Below are positions 24,465-34,623 of a stretch of DNA of 42,781 bases, piece after piece. The position numbers and the translations under genes are program-made. The notes under the pieces were generated by a model that saw only the letters and a program-made list of their open reading frames with translations, had not been told where the DNA came from and did no database searches. How positions within the stretch are numbered: the first letter of the stretch is position 1; the number at the start of each line of letters is the position of its first letter. Source of the stretch: Clostridia bacterium (GTDB taxonomy: Bacteria; Bacillota; Clostridia; Oscillospirales; CAG-272); assembly GCA_017481265.1 (NCBI GenBank), contig JAFUPK010000011.1, positions 1-42,781 on the forward strand, read 5' to 3'.

Positions 24465-26306
24465 TTATCCTTCCAAAGCACGGTCAAGGCGTGCGGCGAT
24501 CTCGTCAGCCTCAAAACCGAAGCGGTGCGCCAGAGACGCGTTATCTCCGTGTGGCACGAACTCACCGTTGACAGCATGGATAACCACCTTCGGGCAATAT
24601 CCTCTCTCGGTAAAGTGAGCCGTAAGTCGTTCACAGAAGCCGCCGCGGCGCATACCCTCCTCAAGGATGTACACGAAAGGAACGCCGCCGAGAGCTGAAA
24701 GTATCTCGTCAATGGGAAGAGGCAAAAGTCTTGAAACTCTGACAACGCCAACCTTGTGAGAGGACAGCTTTGCCGCCTCATAAGCTTCTGCGGTGACTCT
24801 TCCGTAGGTGACGATCACTGCCTCTGCCTTTTCCGGAACAAATGAGAACACATCCCCGTTTCTTGTAAATGCGCTTCTGTCATAGACTGCCTCCTTGCCC
24901 TTGGGATAACGTATAATATCTACATTGGGCGAAGCGATGCAGTCCGCCATGAGAAGGGCAAGCTCGCTGTAGCTGTCGGGGGAGAATATGCGCAGATTCG
25001 GGATAGACGAGAACAGCGGCACGTCGAAAAGTCCCTGATGTGTTATCCCATCCCCCGGTACAAGTCCCGCGTGGCTTAAAAGAAGTGTCATAGGCACACG
25101 CTGGAGCACAATATCATGGAAAAGCTGGTCATACACTCTTTGAGCAAAGGTGGAATACAGCGCAAGTACGGGTCTGAGTCCTGCCGCAGACAGACCTCCG
25201 CAGAAGGCAACAGCGTGCTCCTCGGCAATTCCCACATCAAAATACCTGTCGGGATACAGATCGGCAAAGCCGTCAAAGCCAACGCCCTCCGTCATCGCCG
25301 CGCTGACCGCAACCACACGTCTGTCATTTTCTGCAACGGTGCAAAGCGTCTCGGAAACGGCTCGGGTAAAGCTCATTCCCGCACCTGCGCCCTTGCCCGA
25401 CTCCCTTTCAAACGGGGAGGCGGAGTGGAAGCGTCCGGGATCATCCTCTGCAAAGCTGTAGCCGAGGCCTTTTTTTGTTCTTATATGAACAACGGTACAT
25501 TCCGCACGGTGCTTAGCCTCGCGGAGCACGGATGTAAGCTTTTCGATGTCGTTGCCGTCAACGGGTCCGAGATATTCAAGTCCCAGAGATTCAAATAGAT
25601 TATCGCGGTAAAGAAGACGCCTGATACCGTTCTTCATTTTCCGTGAGATACTCACAAGATGCCGTCCGATACCGGGTATCTTCATAAAGAATCTCTTTGT
25701 TTTGACTTTAAAGCTGAAATATCCTTCGCTTGTACGTATGCGGGACAGATATTTCGGCAAAGCGCCCACGTTTTCGGAGATAGACATACCGTTGTCGTTG
25801 AGAACGATGACGAGTCTCAGCTTTTTCGCGGAGCAATTGTTCAGCGCCTCGTATATCATGCCGTTGGTGAAGGAGCCGTCCCCCACCACAGCCACTGTAA
25901 ATGCATCGGAGCCCTTTAAGGCTTCCGCCGATGCAACACCGAGCGCCGCCGAGACTGATGATCCGCTGTGTCCTGCAGTAACCGCATCGTATTCACTTTC
26001 ATCACGGTTTGTAAATCCCGAAATACCGCCGTATTTTCTGAGAGTTTCAAACTGCTCAAATCGACCGGTAATAAGCTTGTGTGCATAGCATTGATGCCCC
26101 ACATCGAAAATTATCTTTTCACGGGGGCAATCAAACACTCGGTGAAGTGCAAGCGTCAGCTCCACAGACCCGAGATTGGAGGCAAGATGCCCGCCGTTTT
26201 CGGATACCGTAGATATTATTTTTTCTCTTATCTCCCCCGCAAGAGCTGAAAGCTCATTTTCGGACAGAGCCTTGATATCTGCGGGAGACCTTATGTCTTT
26301 AAGCAT
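24465..26306 (-). CDS. dxs: 1-deoxy-D-xylulose-5-phosphate synthase
   Basis: A 613-residue thiamine-diphosphate enzyme joining pyruvate and glyceraldehyde-3-phosphate in the first step of the MEP isoprenoid pathway. The ThDP-Mg motif GDGSFTNGMIYEALN is near 140, VGHQCYAHKL precedes it, and the catalytic Glu lies in GIAEEHAVAF (about 360). C-terminal transketolase domain ends EGMRRGGFCERL. Slightly shorter than typical. It lies 19 nt after dnaB, an accessory member of the yybS-gdpP-rplI-dnaB unit. Confidence 0.95.
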   Translation of the reverse strand: MLKDIRSPADIKALSENELSALAGEIREKIISTVSENGGHLASNLGSVELTLALHRVFDCPREKIIFDVGHQCYAHKLITGRFEQFETLRKYGGISGFTNRDESEYDAVTAGHSGSSVSAALGVASAEALKGSDAFTVAVVGDGSFTNGMIYEALNNCSAKKLRLVIVLNDNGMSISENVGALPKYLSRIRTSEGYFSFKVKTKRFFMKIPGIGRHLVSISRKMKNGIRRLLYRDNLFESLGLEYLGPVDGNDIEKLTSVLREAKHRAECTVVHIRTKKGLGYSFAEDDPGRFHSASPFERESGKGAGAGMSFTRAVSETLCTVAENDRRVVAVSAAMTEGVGFDGFADLYPDRYFDVGIAEEHAVAFCGGLSAAGLRPVLALYSTFAQRVYDQLFHDIVLQRVPMTLLLSHAGLVPGDGITHQGLFDVPLFSSIPNLRIFSPDSYSELALLMADCIASPNVDIIRYPKGKEAVYDRSAFTRNGDVFSFVPEKAEAVIVTYGRVTAEAYEAAKLSSHKVGVVRVSRLLPLPIDEILSALGGVPFVYILEEGMRRGGFCERLTAHFTERGYCPKVVIHAVNGEFVPHGDNASLAHRFGFEADEIAARLDRALEG

Positions 26307-26325
26307 AATTTCAAGTTCGCGGAGA

Positions 26326-27663
26326 TCACTCTCCGGAGTTCATCAGATTTGTAAACTTGGTGTACTGACCGATCCAACCCAGCTTGACCTTGTCAACAGA
26401 GCCGTGACGGTTCTTCGCCACGATGACCTCAGCCACGCTCTGACTTCCCGCATCCTCGTTATAATACTCATCACGGTATAAGAACATAACGATATCTGCG
26501 TCCTGCTCGATGGCTCCCGAGTCACGGAGGTCTGACAGCATGGGACGCTTGTCCGTTCTCGATTCGGGACCTCGGGAAAGCTGAGCACAGGTGATGACGG
26601 GAACATTCAGCTCCTTCGCAAGAAGCTTGAGTCCTCTGGAGATGTCACCAACCTCCTGCACACGGTTATCGTTGCGTTTGTCTCCCTGCATAAGCTGGAG
26701 ATAGTCGATGACTACAAGCCCCAGATTCTTTACGCGCCTCAGCTTTGATTTCATTCCCGTAACGGTGATTCCGGGAGTATCGTCAATCAGAATATCCATT
26801 TCGGAAAGGCGTGAGGACGCATACGCCACTGCCTCCCAGTCGCTCTCCTCAAGCTGACCCGAGCGGAGTTTGTAGCTGTCCACCTGAGCCTCACTTGAAA
26901 GCATACGGTTAGCGAGCTGCTCTGCGGACATCTCAAGGGAGAACACGCAGACGGTCTTTTTAAGCTTTGCCGCTGCTGCTGTTGCAATGTTCATGGTAAA
27001 GCTGGTCTTACCCATACCCGGACGTGCACCTACAAGAACCAGGTCGGAGTTACCGAGTCCCACGATAACGCGGTCAAGATCGTCAAAGCCCGTAGGTGTT
27101 CCCTTTACTGCATCAGGGTCATTTGCCAGAGTTTTAAGTCTGTCATAGACCATAAGAAGAGCATCGCGGATATGTACGAAATTCTTATTTTCACGTCCCT
27201 CGGCAATGTTAAATACCTTGGACTCCGCAAACTCCACAAGTACCTCAGCCTCATCGTCGCCGGTGTACGCCGCGTCGCTGATAGCCTCGCCTGCCTCGAT
27301 AAGCTGACGGAGGATCGCCTTGTCGCGGACTATCTTTGCATAGTCCTTGGCATTTGCCGCCGTGGGAACGGATTCAGCAATAAGGCGGAGATATTCCCTG
27401 CCGCCTGCCTCATCATATACTCCGTTTACGGTAAGCTCGTTTATCAGGGTGACAACGTCGATGTTCTTGCTTTTGAGGTACATATTCTGCATGACCGAGA
27501 ATATCTCGGTATGCTCATTAAGATAAAAGTCATCGGCGCTGACAAGGGTGGCAACTGTGTCCATGCAGGAGGGATCTATCATTACGGATGCCAAAAGCGA
27601 CTGCTCTGCATCAAGCGAGAACGGCATCTTGCGTCCGAGTTCTTCTCCCAGATGATTATTCAT
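26326..27663 (-). CDS. dnaB: Replicative DNA helicase DnaB
   Basis: A 445-residue hexameric fork helicase (DnaC in Bacillus nomenclature). The N-terminal primase-interaction domain (about 15-115) is followed by Walker A GARPGMGKTSF near 216, LEMSAEQLANRML, Walker B LVVIDYLQLM, and the SDLRDSGAIEQDADIVMFLYRDEYY arginine-finger region. Downstream of rplI by 38 nt, the standard Firmicutes order. Confidence 0.97.
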   Translation of the reverse strand: MNNHLGEELGRKMPFSLDAEQSLLASVMIDPSCMDTVATLVSADDFYLNEHTEIFSVMQNMYLKSKNIDVVTLINELTVNGVYDEAGGREYLRLIAESVPTAANAKDYAKIVRDKAILRQLIEAGEAISDAAYTGDDEAEVLVEFAESKVFNIAEGRENKNFVHIRDALLMVYDRLKTLANDPDAVKGTPTGFDDLDRVIVGLGNSDLVLVGARPGMGKTSFTMNIATAAAAKLKKTVCVFSLEMSAEQLANRMLSSEAQVDSYKLRSGQLEESDWEAVAYASSRLSEMDILIDDTPGITVTGMKSKLRRVKNLGLVVIDYLQLMQGDKRNDNRVQEVGDISRGLKLLAKELNVPVITCAQLSRGPESRTDKRPMLSDLRDSGAIEQDADIVMFLYRDEYYNEDAGSQSVAEVIVAKNRHGSVDKVKLGWIGQYTKFTNLMNSGE

Positions 27664-27701
27664 GCTGTGCCCTGCCTTTCGGAAAATTCTTTATAGGTTA
27701 T

Positions 27702-28148
27702 TTATGCCTCGGTTACGCTTACTGTGATCTTTCCCGTAACATCGGTGTAAAGCTTTACGTCGATATGATATGTGCCGTACTGCTTGATGGGATCGTTCAT
27801 GACCATCTTGCGGCGGTCAACGGTGATCTTGTGCTGCTTCTCAAGTGCCTCAGCGATATCCTTTGCTGTAACAGAGCCGTACATTCTGCCGGCTCCGCCG
27901 GACTTGACCTTCAGCTCAACTTTGATAGCGGCAAGCTTTTCTGCTGTTTCCTTAGCGGCGGCACGCTCAAGCTCGATCTTGTGAGCCTTGGACGCCTCCT
28001 TGTTCTTGATGTCATTGAGCACGGAACCCGATGCCTCAGCGGCAAGTCCCTTGGGGAGAAGGAAGTTTCTTGCGTATCCGTCGGATACATCTATGATCTG
28101 GTCCTTTTTACCCTGACCCTTTACGTCTTTGAGAAGTACTACTTTCAT
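27702..28148 (-). CDS. rplI: 50S ribosomal protein L9
   Basis: A 148-residue protein. The N-terminal rRNA-binding domain has MKVVLLKDVKGQGKKDQIIDVSDGYARNFLLP, followed by the long connecting helix (LERAAAKETAEKLAAIKVEL) and a C-terminal domain with GRMYGSVTAKDIAEAL. AAAGGAATGG precedes the ATG. Between gdpP and dnaB as expected. Confidence 0.98.
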   Translation of the reverse strand: MKVVLLKDVKGQGKKDQIIDVSDGYARNFLLPKGLAAEASGSVLNDIKNKEASKAHKIELERAAAKETAEKLAAIKVELKVKSGGAGRMYGSVTAKDIAEALEKQHKITVDRRKMVMNDPIKQYGTYHIDVKLYTDVTGKITVSVTEA

Positions 28149-28191
28149 GATTCAAACCATTCCTTTTCTTTAAGCTGTGTCTAAATTTGTC

Positions 28192-30225
28192 TTAAGCCTT
28201 GGCTGTGCTGTCAAGGTCGAGATACTCGTCAATTGCAAGCTTAAGCTTGATGACCGCATCCTCAGCGGATACCCCCTTAAGCTGTGCACCTGCGGTATCG
28301 AAATGTCCTCCGCCGCGAAGCTTTTCGAGGATAAGCTGTACATTAACCTCACCCGTACTTCGTGCGGATATATGCATGGTGTCTCCCACGGTGGTTATGG
28401 CGAACGCCGCCTTAACTCCGCGGACTCCTATAAGACCCTCTGCCGCCTTGGAGGCGATGATCTTATCTGCAGCATCTCCCTTTTCGGCTTCACAGAGAGT
28501 TATCGCCATGATGCCTCGGTAGATAACCACGTTGGAACGGAAGCGGGCTTCCTTTTGATAATCGTCAAGTCCCGTTTTAAAGAGCTCCTGAACTGCCTGC
28601 GGCTCAGCTCCGCAGTCGTGGAGATAAAGCGCCGCACCGTAGGTACGTGTACCCGTCATACGTGAGAACTGCTTGGTATCAAGCATGATTCCGGCAAGGA
28701 GAAGCTGTGCCTCGGTGGCAGGCAGAGTACCCTCGGGAAGGATCTGCTCAAGCATCTCGCAAACGAGCTCCGAAGCGCTTGACGCCTTGGGCTCGATATA
28801 TTCAAGAAGGGGCTCGCGGGTATATTCCGCCTGCTTTCTGTGGTGATCCACAACTGCATAGTATTTTGCCGCCTCCACGATCGCGCGGTCCTCTACTATT
28901 GCAAGATTATTTACATCCGACAGGATAACGAAGGTGCCCGTCTGCATGAGATCGAGTCCCTCATCGGCAGACACGAACACGTTTTCAAACTCCTCTGTAC
29001 CTTCAAAGAAGCTCATGCAGCGCTTCACGTTCTCGTCTGACGGATCCGTCACGATATTCACATCGACTCCGCAGAACATGGCGATACGCGCAAGTCCCGC
29101 GCAGGAGGCAATGCTGTCGTAATCGGGATATTTATGTCCCATAATGAGCACATTTGATGCTCTGGACATATGCATTATAAGCTCGTTGGAGACAACTCTC
29201 GAGCGGACACTGCTTCGCCTTCTTGAAGCCTTGCTCCGTCCGCCGTAAAACTCCGTGGAATCGTCGGTCTTGACTACCACCTGGTCTCCGCCGCGTCCCA
29301 GTGCAAGCTCAAGGGCGGCTCTTGCGGCACGGTCCTTGTCGCCAAAACTTCCGTACACCATGGATATGCCCATGGACACCGTAACGGAAAGCTGTTCTGC
29401 TCCAACTCTTATATCGCGGATACGGTCAAGAACATCAAACTTCTTCTCGATATAACGTCTAAGGTGTCTGCGCTCGAAAATAATGATATATCTGTCTCTC
29501 TCATACTCCTTCAGTATACCCTTTGCCTCAGCCGCCCAGTCACGTAGTACCTCGTCGATCTTCGCCGCCGCAGGTCTGTAGGACTCATTGTCGTACTGGA
29601 TCATCTCAGTAAGGTTGTCGATGAGCACATACGCCACGCAGGGCTCGCTGTCCTCAAGCTTTTCATGGATAAGCTCAAGCTCATCTCGCATGGTCTTGAG
29701 CTCCGTAGACTCCGTAAGGATGATAAGTCCTCCGCCGCGGCCATACTTGATGGTGCTGTACTTAGCTATATAATAGCTTCCGCAAAAGTCAACGCCGTAT
29801 CCGTCCTCCGCGGAGGCATCGCGTATCTTTTCCATGGGAACGCCCAATATCTCGGTAATGGTTTTGCCGTAAGGCTTTTTTGCCTCTGCCATGGTATCGC
29901 GTAAAGCCTCATTGCACCAAAGTATCTTCCCGTCGGGAGTACACATGAGGGTAGGAGAATCCATTCTGTCGACAGCATCAAATACCGTTCGGCTGAGAAC
30001 AAGCCTGTCCTTGATCTGTCCGCCGGCGGAGCTTACATGGCGTCCCACAACTCCGATGAGGACCACGCCCACCGCATAAAGAAGCAGGAACAGCACGCCG
30101 AATCTCAAAAGGTGAGGCAATCCCCGTGCCGCCGCGATGATATACGCGGAAAAGAGGAATGCGGTGTACGCTACGGTCAGAATTATCTGCCAGTATTTGC
30201 TGACGAGCGCCCGTATTTTTTTCAT
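28192..30225 (-). CDS. gdpP: Cyclic-di-AMP phosphodiesterase GdpP
   Basis: A 677-residue membrane enzyme. Two N-terminal helices (about 13-65) are followed by a PAS-like domain (about 85-160), a degenerate GGDEF domain (about 170-320) and a DHH-DHHA1 phosphodiesterase. Catalytic motifs are GHKYPDYDSIAS (near 362), DVNN, VVDHHRK (near 456) and the C-terminal GGGHFDTAG (near 639). It lowers c-di-AMP and so tunes potassium balance, wall homeostasis and sporulation. It follows the yybS-like gene by 28 nt. Confidence 0.96.
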   Translation of the reverse strand: MKKIRALVSKYWQIILTVAYTAFLFSAYIIAAARGLPHLLRFGVLFLLLYAVGVVLIGVVGRHVSSAGGQIKDRLVLSRTVFDAVDRMDSPTLMCTPDGKILWCNEALRDTMAEAKKPYGKTITEILGVPMEKIRDASAEDGYGVDFCGSYYIAKYSTIKYGRGGGLIILTESTELKTMRDELELIHEKLEDSEPCVAYVLIDNLTEMIQYDNESYRPAAAKIDEVLRDWAAEAKGILKEYERDRYIIIFERRHLRRYIEKKFDVLDRIRDIRVGAEQLSVTVSMGISMVYGSFGDKDRAARAALELALGRGGDQVVVKTDDSTEFYGGRSKASRRRSSVRSRVVSNELIMHMSRASNVLIMGHKYPDYDSIASCAGLARIAMFCGVDVNIVTDPSDENVKRCMSFFEGTEEFENVFVSADEGLDLMQTGTFVILSDVNNLAIVEDRAIVEAAKYYAVVDHHRKQAEYTREPLLEYIEPKASSASELVCEMLEQILPEGTLPATEAQLLLAGIMLDTKQFSRMTGTRTYGAALYLHDCGAEPQAVQELFKTGLDDYQKEARFRSNVVIYRGIMAITLCEAEKGDAADKIIASKAAEGLIGVRGVKAAFAITTVGDTMHISARSTGEVNVQLILEKLRGGGHFDTAGAQLKGVSAEDAVIKLKLAIDEYLDLDSTAKA

Positions 30226-30253
30226 AACAGGATCATCGCCTTTCTAATTAGTT

Positions 30254-31264
30254 TTATTGGGGTCTGTTTTCTGTCCTGCGCCCCGGTGCCAAAAGTATGC
30301 CGAAGGCTCCGTAATACGGGAGGATCATAGGGATCATCACAGGGAAGAACAGCGCAAAGATCAAAAACGCCGGAACGAACACAGGGCTTTTCCGCTTTCT
30401 TGCACCTGTGCCGAAGGAGGAGAAGAAAAGTCTTACGCCCTCTCCCATGAAGATCACCGATATAATACTTCTTAAATTGGAGACGGCATAGAAGGCGGAC
30501 TTCGGAAGGAATCCGAGAACAAGTCCGAAAAAGCTGAGTACGAGAAAGATTACCGCCATAGGCTTCGGTGCCGAGCTCTGTCTTCCGCCGAAGAGAGACG
30601 GGATTCCCGATATTGCCGTAAACATGGAGAAAAAGCCTCTCATGAGCCATGCGCTCATAATGCCGAGAGTGAATATCACCGCAGGAATATATATGCTTAC
30701 ATCAGTCAAAAGCACACTGAACATAGACAGAGCAGTACCGTACTCTACAGTACCGGACTGTGCGGCAAGCTCCGCAAGGGTGGGAGCCATAGACGCGATC
30801 CTGTCGCCGAATGCCAATATCCCCTCGGGAACAGCACCGTACACGTACCTGATTATAAGAAGGAACAAGCCTCCGCCTGCCGCAGAATAAACAATAGCGG
30901 TCACAAGGAACTGCTTAAATGAATCAAGAAGCTTCATGTGGCAAACGGTATATGTCACAGCAACGACCGTGACAGCGGCGCTTACCGCTATAGAGGCGCT
31001 TACCTCAGTGGTGACCAAAATGCTGATAACAGCCGATGCTACAGGCACAAGCATCGCCGCAGCATGGCGCACAAATATAAGGAAGAAGGAAAGGATAGCA
31101 GCCGCAGCTATAAAGCCCACAGCCGACACAAGCAGCTCCTGCTTTGTAAAGCACACAGCAGAGCCGACAGTCAAAGCAGCACACATTACCGCCGCCAAGC
31201 CAAGCTGAAGCTTCCCGGGCAAAAGCCGAGACTCCCCTTTGTTATTATTTTTCATGCCGTTCAA
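30254..31264 (-). CDS. YybS-like DUF2232 membrane protein
   Basis: An about 336-residue protein with roughly eight hydrophobic helices and no soluble domain. DUF2232/YybS proteins accompany gdpP in most Firmicutes; their biochemical role is unknown. I place the start at TTG 31264 because GGAGG lies 10 nt upstream; the ATG at 31255 is 18 nt from the same site and is the alternative. The open frame runs further to 31363 but then covers the promoter (31302-31330). The C-terminus ends ILLAPGRRTENRPQ. Confidence 0.85.
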   Translation of the reverse strand: MNGMKNNNKGESRLLPGKLQLGLAAVMCAALTVGSAVCFTKQELLVSAVGFIAAAAILSFFLIFVRHAAAMLVPVASAVISILVTTEVSASIAVSAAVTVVAVTYTVCHMKLLDSFKQFLVTAIVYSAAGGGLFLLIIRYVYGAVPEGILAFGDRIASMAPTLAELAAQSGTVEYGTALSMFSVLLTDVSIYIPAVIFTLGIMSAWLMRGFFSMFTAISGIPSLFGGRQSSAPKPMAVIFLVLSFFGLVLGFLPKSAFYAVSNLRSIISVIFMGEGVRLFFSSFGTGARKRKSPVFVPAFLIFALFFPVMIPMILPYYGAFGILLAPGRRTENRPQ

Positions 31265-31301
31265 CGGGAAATCGCCTCCGTAAAAGATGGTATACACAAT
31301 T

Positions 31302-31330
31302 ATTATACCAAAATACACTCTGTTTGTCAA
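31302..31330 (-). promoter_or_regulatory. Consensus promoter of yybS-gdpP-rplI-dnaB-dxs
   Basis: On the minus strand: TTGACA (31330-31325), 17-nt spacer, TATAAT (31307-31302) with TGG before the -10 (extended). The only strong promoter seen before the five minus-strand genes. Confidence 0.9.
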
Positions 31331-31399
31331 CAAAATATAATATCCACGCATTAAAAGGCGCATTTCAGGAGCACAAAACGCACTTTTGCCTCCGATATG

Positions 31400-31428
31400 T
31401 TGAAAAAAGCTCGGAAGGGTGCTATAAT
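31400..31428 (+). promoter_or_regulatory. Promoter of the 1008-residue exported protein
   Basis: TTGAAA (31400-31405), 17-nt spacer, TATAAT (31423-31428), 54 nt before the start codon. It diverges from the yybS promoter; the two -35 boxes are about 70 nt apart. Confidence 0.82.
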
Positions 31429-31481
31429 GTAATTATAATATACAGTTATGCCCTTCCGAAAGGAGGATATCAGATAACCTT

Positions 31482-34400
31482 ATGAAAAAGATCAAAATAT
31501 TTCTCGTTTGCGTGCTGACTTTGGCGACCGCTGCGTTGTCGCCCCTCATATGCCGTGCCGATCCTCCGAAAAATGAAAAGACTCTCAGGTGCGCCGTCAT
31601 CGGAGACACGGAATATTCAGGAGCCGTTGGCATAAAGCTTCCCTCCGATGCCTCACCCATAGGTGACAAAGCAAAAACACCCGTTACAGAGGGTGGACGC
31701 GGTGCTGTCCGTGTTGAGCTCGGAGGCAATATGTTCTTCAGGACCACCTTCCCTGCCGACAGCGACAGTATCATGATAAAATACGACCTTACCCAAAGTA
31801 TCAAGGAGGTCACAGGCGAGGCTGACAGTGACAGTGAAAGTGCCGATGATGTGACCGAAAAGGACAGCGAAGAGAAGGACGAGCCCACCTTGAAGCCTGC
31901 CGTAATCGACGAGGTCGCACTTCTCGGAGTCTATGTCAGCGCAGGAGCCGTCTCCGACAGCGGCACGGTATCTGCCGAGCTCTGCTTTGTATCAGATGAC
32001 GGAAATGAATATATCAGCCGTGCCGAAATGGATATCGGAAAGCCGTATGTGATCTATGCCGATACCGCGAGCGTCGAAGGAAGTGCCTTCGAAAGCGCAT
32101 ATCTTCGAATCTATCGCGACGCCACAGTTCAAAAAAGCCTGTCTGTCATGACTTCTCTCCCCTCTGTCACCGAAAGCTGTGAGCTTTCCTTCCTTGAACG
32201 CTGTTCTTTGCTTACTCTCACTTGCCATGAAGGAACGCTTGAGCTTGCCGAAGATACTGTCACCGTCGGAACAGACACATCGGATGTACGGCTTTCTCTG
32301 CTTCCCGAAGAGAAAGCGGAGGATGATAAGGCAAGAACTGCATTTCTCTCCATCTGCTGCGAAGAAGGCGAAGGCACCGTGTCAGCGGTATCTGCCGACA
32401 GCACATCAACAGACAGCACCCATGCAGTATTCCCCGGAAGCGGGCTCATTCCCGTTAAAGCTGTCCGCACGGGAAACTCATCCATAGAGCTAAGACTCAG
32501 AAGCAGCGGCGAAGAGAAGCTCATCCTCTCCGAGGTAAAGTATTACTCCACCGATGAAGCTGCCGACAGCCTCGGCTCCTTTACCACACTCACCTACAGC
32601 GATGGTGTACTCAGCGCCACGGGAAAGCTGAAGGGCGACATAGTAAGCGCCTATCCCGATGCCGCGGTGGGTCTGTTTACCGAGCCCGTCACCGGTTCGG
32701 GAGACCCTGTCCTTCTCGGCGAGATCAAGATGACCTCCCGCTTTTCCTTCTCCGTTTCTTTATCAAAGCATCCCCATGCCCATACCGACAACACCTATTT
32801 TGTGGGAATAATCACGGATGACAGCATCATCAAGGCAACAAAAAGCCGCTTCGTGTCTGCAAAAAGCGTATCTCTCCCTACGGGCAGTGCCCTTGCACTC
32901 CATGGAGCGAATCCGATATCTGTATATGAGTCGGGGGTCGATAACATCCTTGTGGACGTGGACCTTGCAAAGCTTATTACAGGGGCTTCCGCCTCAAGCA
33001 CCACGCTTTCACGCGGAGGCTACATCTACGGCATAGACACCGTGTACCTGCGCAAGCTTGATTCCGATATAAATTTCTACAGGTCGATCGGTGTTTCAGT
33101 GTATGTGCGTCTGCTGTGCAGTGAAACCATGCGCTCTGCATCAAACGGGGAATGGCTGACCTACCAAGGCGTTACCGAAGGCGAATATATGCTCAGCGCA
33201 AGCTCGGCTGAAAGCCTCAACATATATCCTGCTGTTGCATCCTTCCTCAGCCAGCGCTACAGCAATATCGCCTCGTTCGTGCTCTCATCAGGCGTTAATT
33301 CCAAGGCGCTGACGGGAATAACCCACAGAACCGCTTGGGACAGCGCTTCCGACATAGCGATCATCGCACGTCTTGTATACAGCGCCTCATCGGAGTTCAT
33401 CCCAAGCGTGACCGTTACGGTCCCCCTCGTCCTTACGGGAAACAGCATCTATGCTCCCGCTGAGATGTTCTCTGCCCTGCTCAGCGAAAAGCTTGCCTCC
33501 ATCGGAAACATTCCGTGGTGTCTGATGTACACCGCAGAAGGCGATTCCCCTTCTGTGCTGTGTGAGAATATCAAAAGCTCCGCAAGGCTTAATTCGGGCT
33601 CATCTCCCCTGTTCTTCACCGTATTTTACAAGGCTGATGCCGCCCTCGGCGACTCCACAGCAGCATACGAAAGCTACTGTGATGCCTGCAACGCATCGTC
33701 TGTGAAGGTAGTGTTTCTCTCCGTCGAGGAAACGCCGGGGGTGCTTTCACGAAAAAGCTACAGTAATCTTAAAAACTACGGAAGCACAAAGGACAGCTTT
33801 ACCGTGGAGGTTCCTGCCGAAGGTGCTGAGATACTTGAAAAAAGCGGAATAACAGAGTACGCCCCGCTTTGGGATTTTACATCCACCTACAGCCCCGAGG
33901 GATGGAATGCAGGATACGGTATGACCTCGGTGGTTTCAGCATCAAGCCTCACCCCGGACCGCGTCCGTACTCTGCGCTGTATCACAGATCCCTCTTCTCC
34001 TGCGGGAATATTCCTTTGCTCCCTTGACTTTGCACTGTCGCTTAAGAATGCTCCATATGCGGAATTTGTCTTTGAGCTCGACGCATCAGAGGACACGGAC
34101 ATCATATTTATATTCGGTAATGATTCCGTCAGGGCAGAGTTTCCCTTGGGTGAGTTATCCTCCTATGAGAAGGACGGAAAGCTTCACGCCGTGTGTGACC
34201 TGACCGAATACTCTGCAATGCAGGACGTAGGTTACGTAGGCGTTATAGTCTACTCCTCCGAAAGCATCACGCTTGAGCTCTCACAGGTGAATATTTACAG
34301 CAAGACCCTTGACAGAGCTTCCATTGCCGAGCTGCTTAAGGCTCCGACAGAAGAAGCAAAAAACGCCATTCCGGCTGAGCTTATCGTTGCAGGCGGCCTC

Positions 34401-34508
34401 GGCATCTTTGCAGCTCTCGCCGTTTCCGTTAAGATAGGAACGGTATTTGCAAAGCGTGACGAGAAGAACAAAGAGATATTCAAGGTCGTAAAAAAGCGGA
34501 GATTTTAA
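31482..34508 (+). CDS. Large secreted, C-terminally membrane-anchored protein
   Basis: A 1008-residue protein. The signal peptide is residues 1-26 (cleavage near CRA-DPP) and a single helix lies near the C-terminus (about 965-990), followed by a basic cytoplasmic tail, so nearly all the protein is outside the cell. The region about 480-790 (NILVDVDLAKLI, YIYGIDTVYLRKLDSDINFYRSIGVSVYVRLLC, NIASFVLSSGVNSKA) looks like a TIM-barrel-type segment, weakly reminiscent of DUF5722. A carbohydrate-binding-like beta-sandwich may follow at about 800-950. GAAAGGAGG lies 15 nt before the ATG, a long spacer. Function unknown; a surface glycan role is an inference. Confidence 0.8.
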   Translation: MKKIKIFLVCVLTLATAALSPLICRADPPKNEKTLRCAVIGDTEYSGAVGIKLPSDASPIGDKAKTPVTEGGRGAVRVELGGNMFFRTTFPADSDSIMIKYDLTQSIKEVTGEADSDSESADDVTEKDSEEKDEPTLKPAVIDEVALLGVYVSAGAVSDSGTVSAELCFVSDDGNEYISRAEMDIGKPYVIYADTASVEGSAFESAYLRIYRDATVQKSLSVMTSLPSVTESCELSFLERCSLLTLTCHEGTLELAEDTVTVGTDTSDVRLSLLPEEKAEDDKARTAFLSICCEEGEGTVSAVSADSTSTDSTHAVFPGSGLIPVKAVRTGNSSIELRLRSSGEEKLILSEVKYYSTDEAADSLGSFTTLTYSDGVLSATGKLKGDIVSAYPDAAVGLFTEPVTGSGDPVLLGEIKMTSRFSFSVSLSKHPHAHTDNTYFVGIITDDSIIKATKSRFVSAKSVSLPTGSALALHGANPISVYESGVDNILVDVDLAKLITGASASSTTLSRGGYIYGIDTVYLRKLDSDINFYRSIGVSVYVRLLCSETMRSASNGEWLTYQGVTEGEYMLSASSAESLNIYPAVASFLSQRYSNIASFVLSSGVNSKALTGITHRTAWDSASDIAIIARLVYSASSEFIPSVTVTVPLVLTGNSIYAPAEMFSALLSEKLASIGNIPWCLMYTAEGDSPSVLCENIKSSARLNSGSSPLFFTVFYKADAALGDSTAAYESYCDACNASSVKVVFLSVEETPGVLSRKSYSNLKNYGSTKDSFTVEVPAEGAEILEKSGITEYAPLWDFTSTYSPEGWNAGYGMTSVVSASSLTPDRVRTLRCITDPSSPAGIFLCSLDFALSLKNAPYAEFVFELDASEDTDIIFIFGNDSVRAEFPLGELSSYEKDGKLHAVCDLTEYSAMQDVGYVGVIVYSSESITLELSQVNIYSKTLDRASIAELLKAPTEEAKNAIPAELIVAGGLGIFAALAVSVKIGTVFAKRDEKNKEIFKVVKKRRF

Positions 34509-34548
34509 CGCAAATTTTCTGGTTTATTGATTTTTTGTGAACTTGTTG

Positions 34549-34577
34549 TTGACAGTTTATAAATTATATAGTATAAT
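34549..34577 (+). promoter_or_regulatory. Perfect consensus promoter of the 51-residue membrane peptide
   Basis: TTGACA (34549-34554), 17-nt spacer, TATAAT (34572-34577). It begins 41 nt after the stop of the preceding gene and has only an 46-nt stretch to the GTG start. Confidence 0.9.
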
Positions 34578-34623
34578 AAGCTCGCATCAAGGAAATTTTT
34601 TCTTTGAAAGGAGTGATGGTTAA

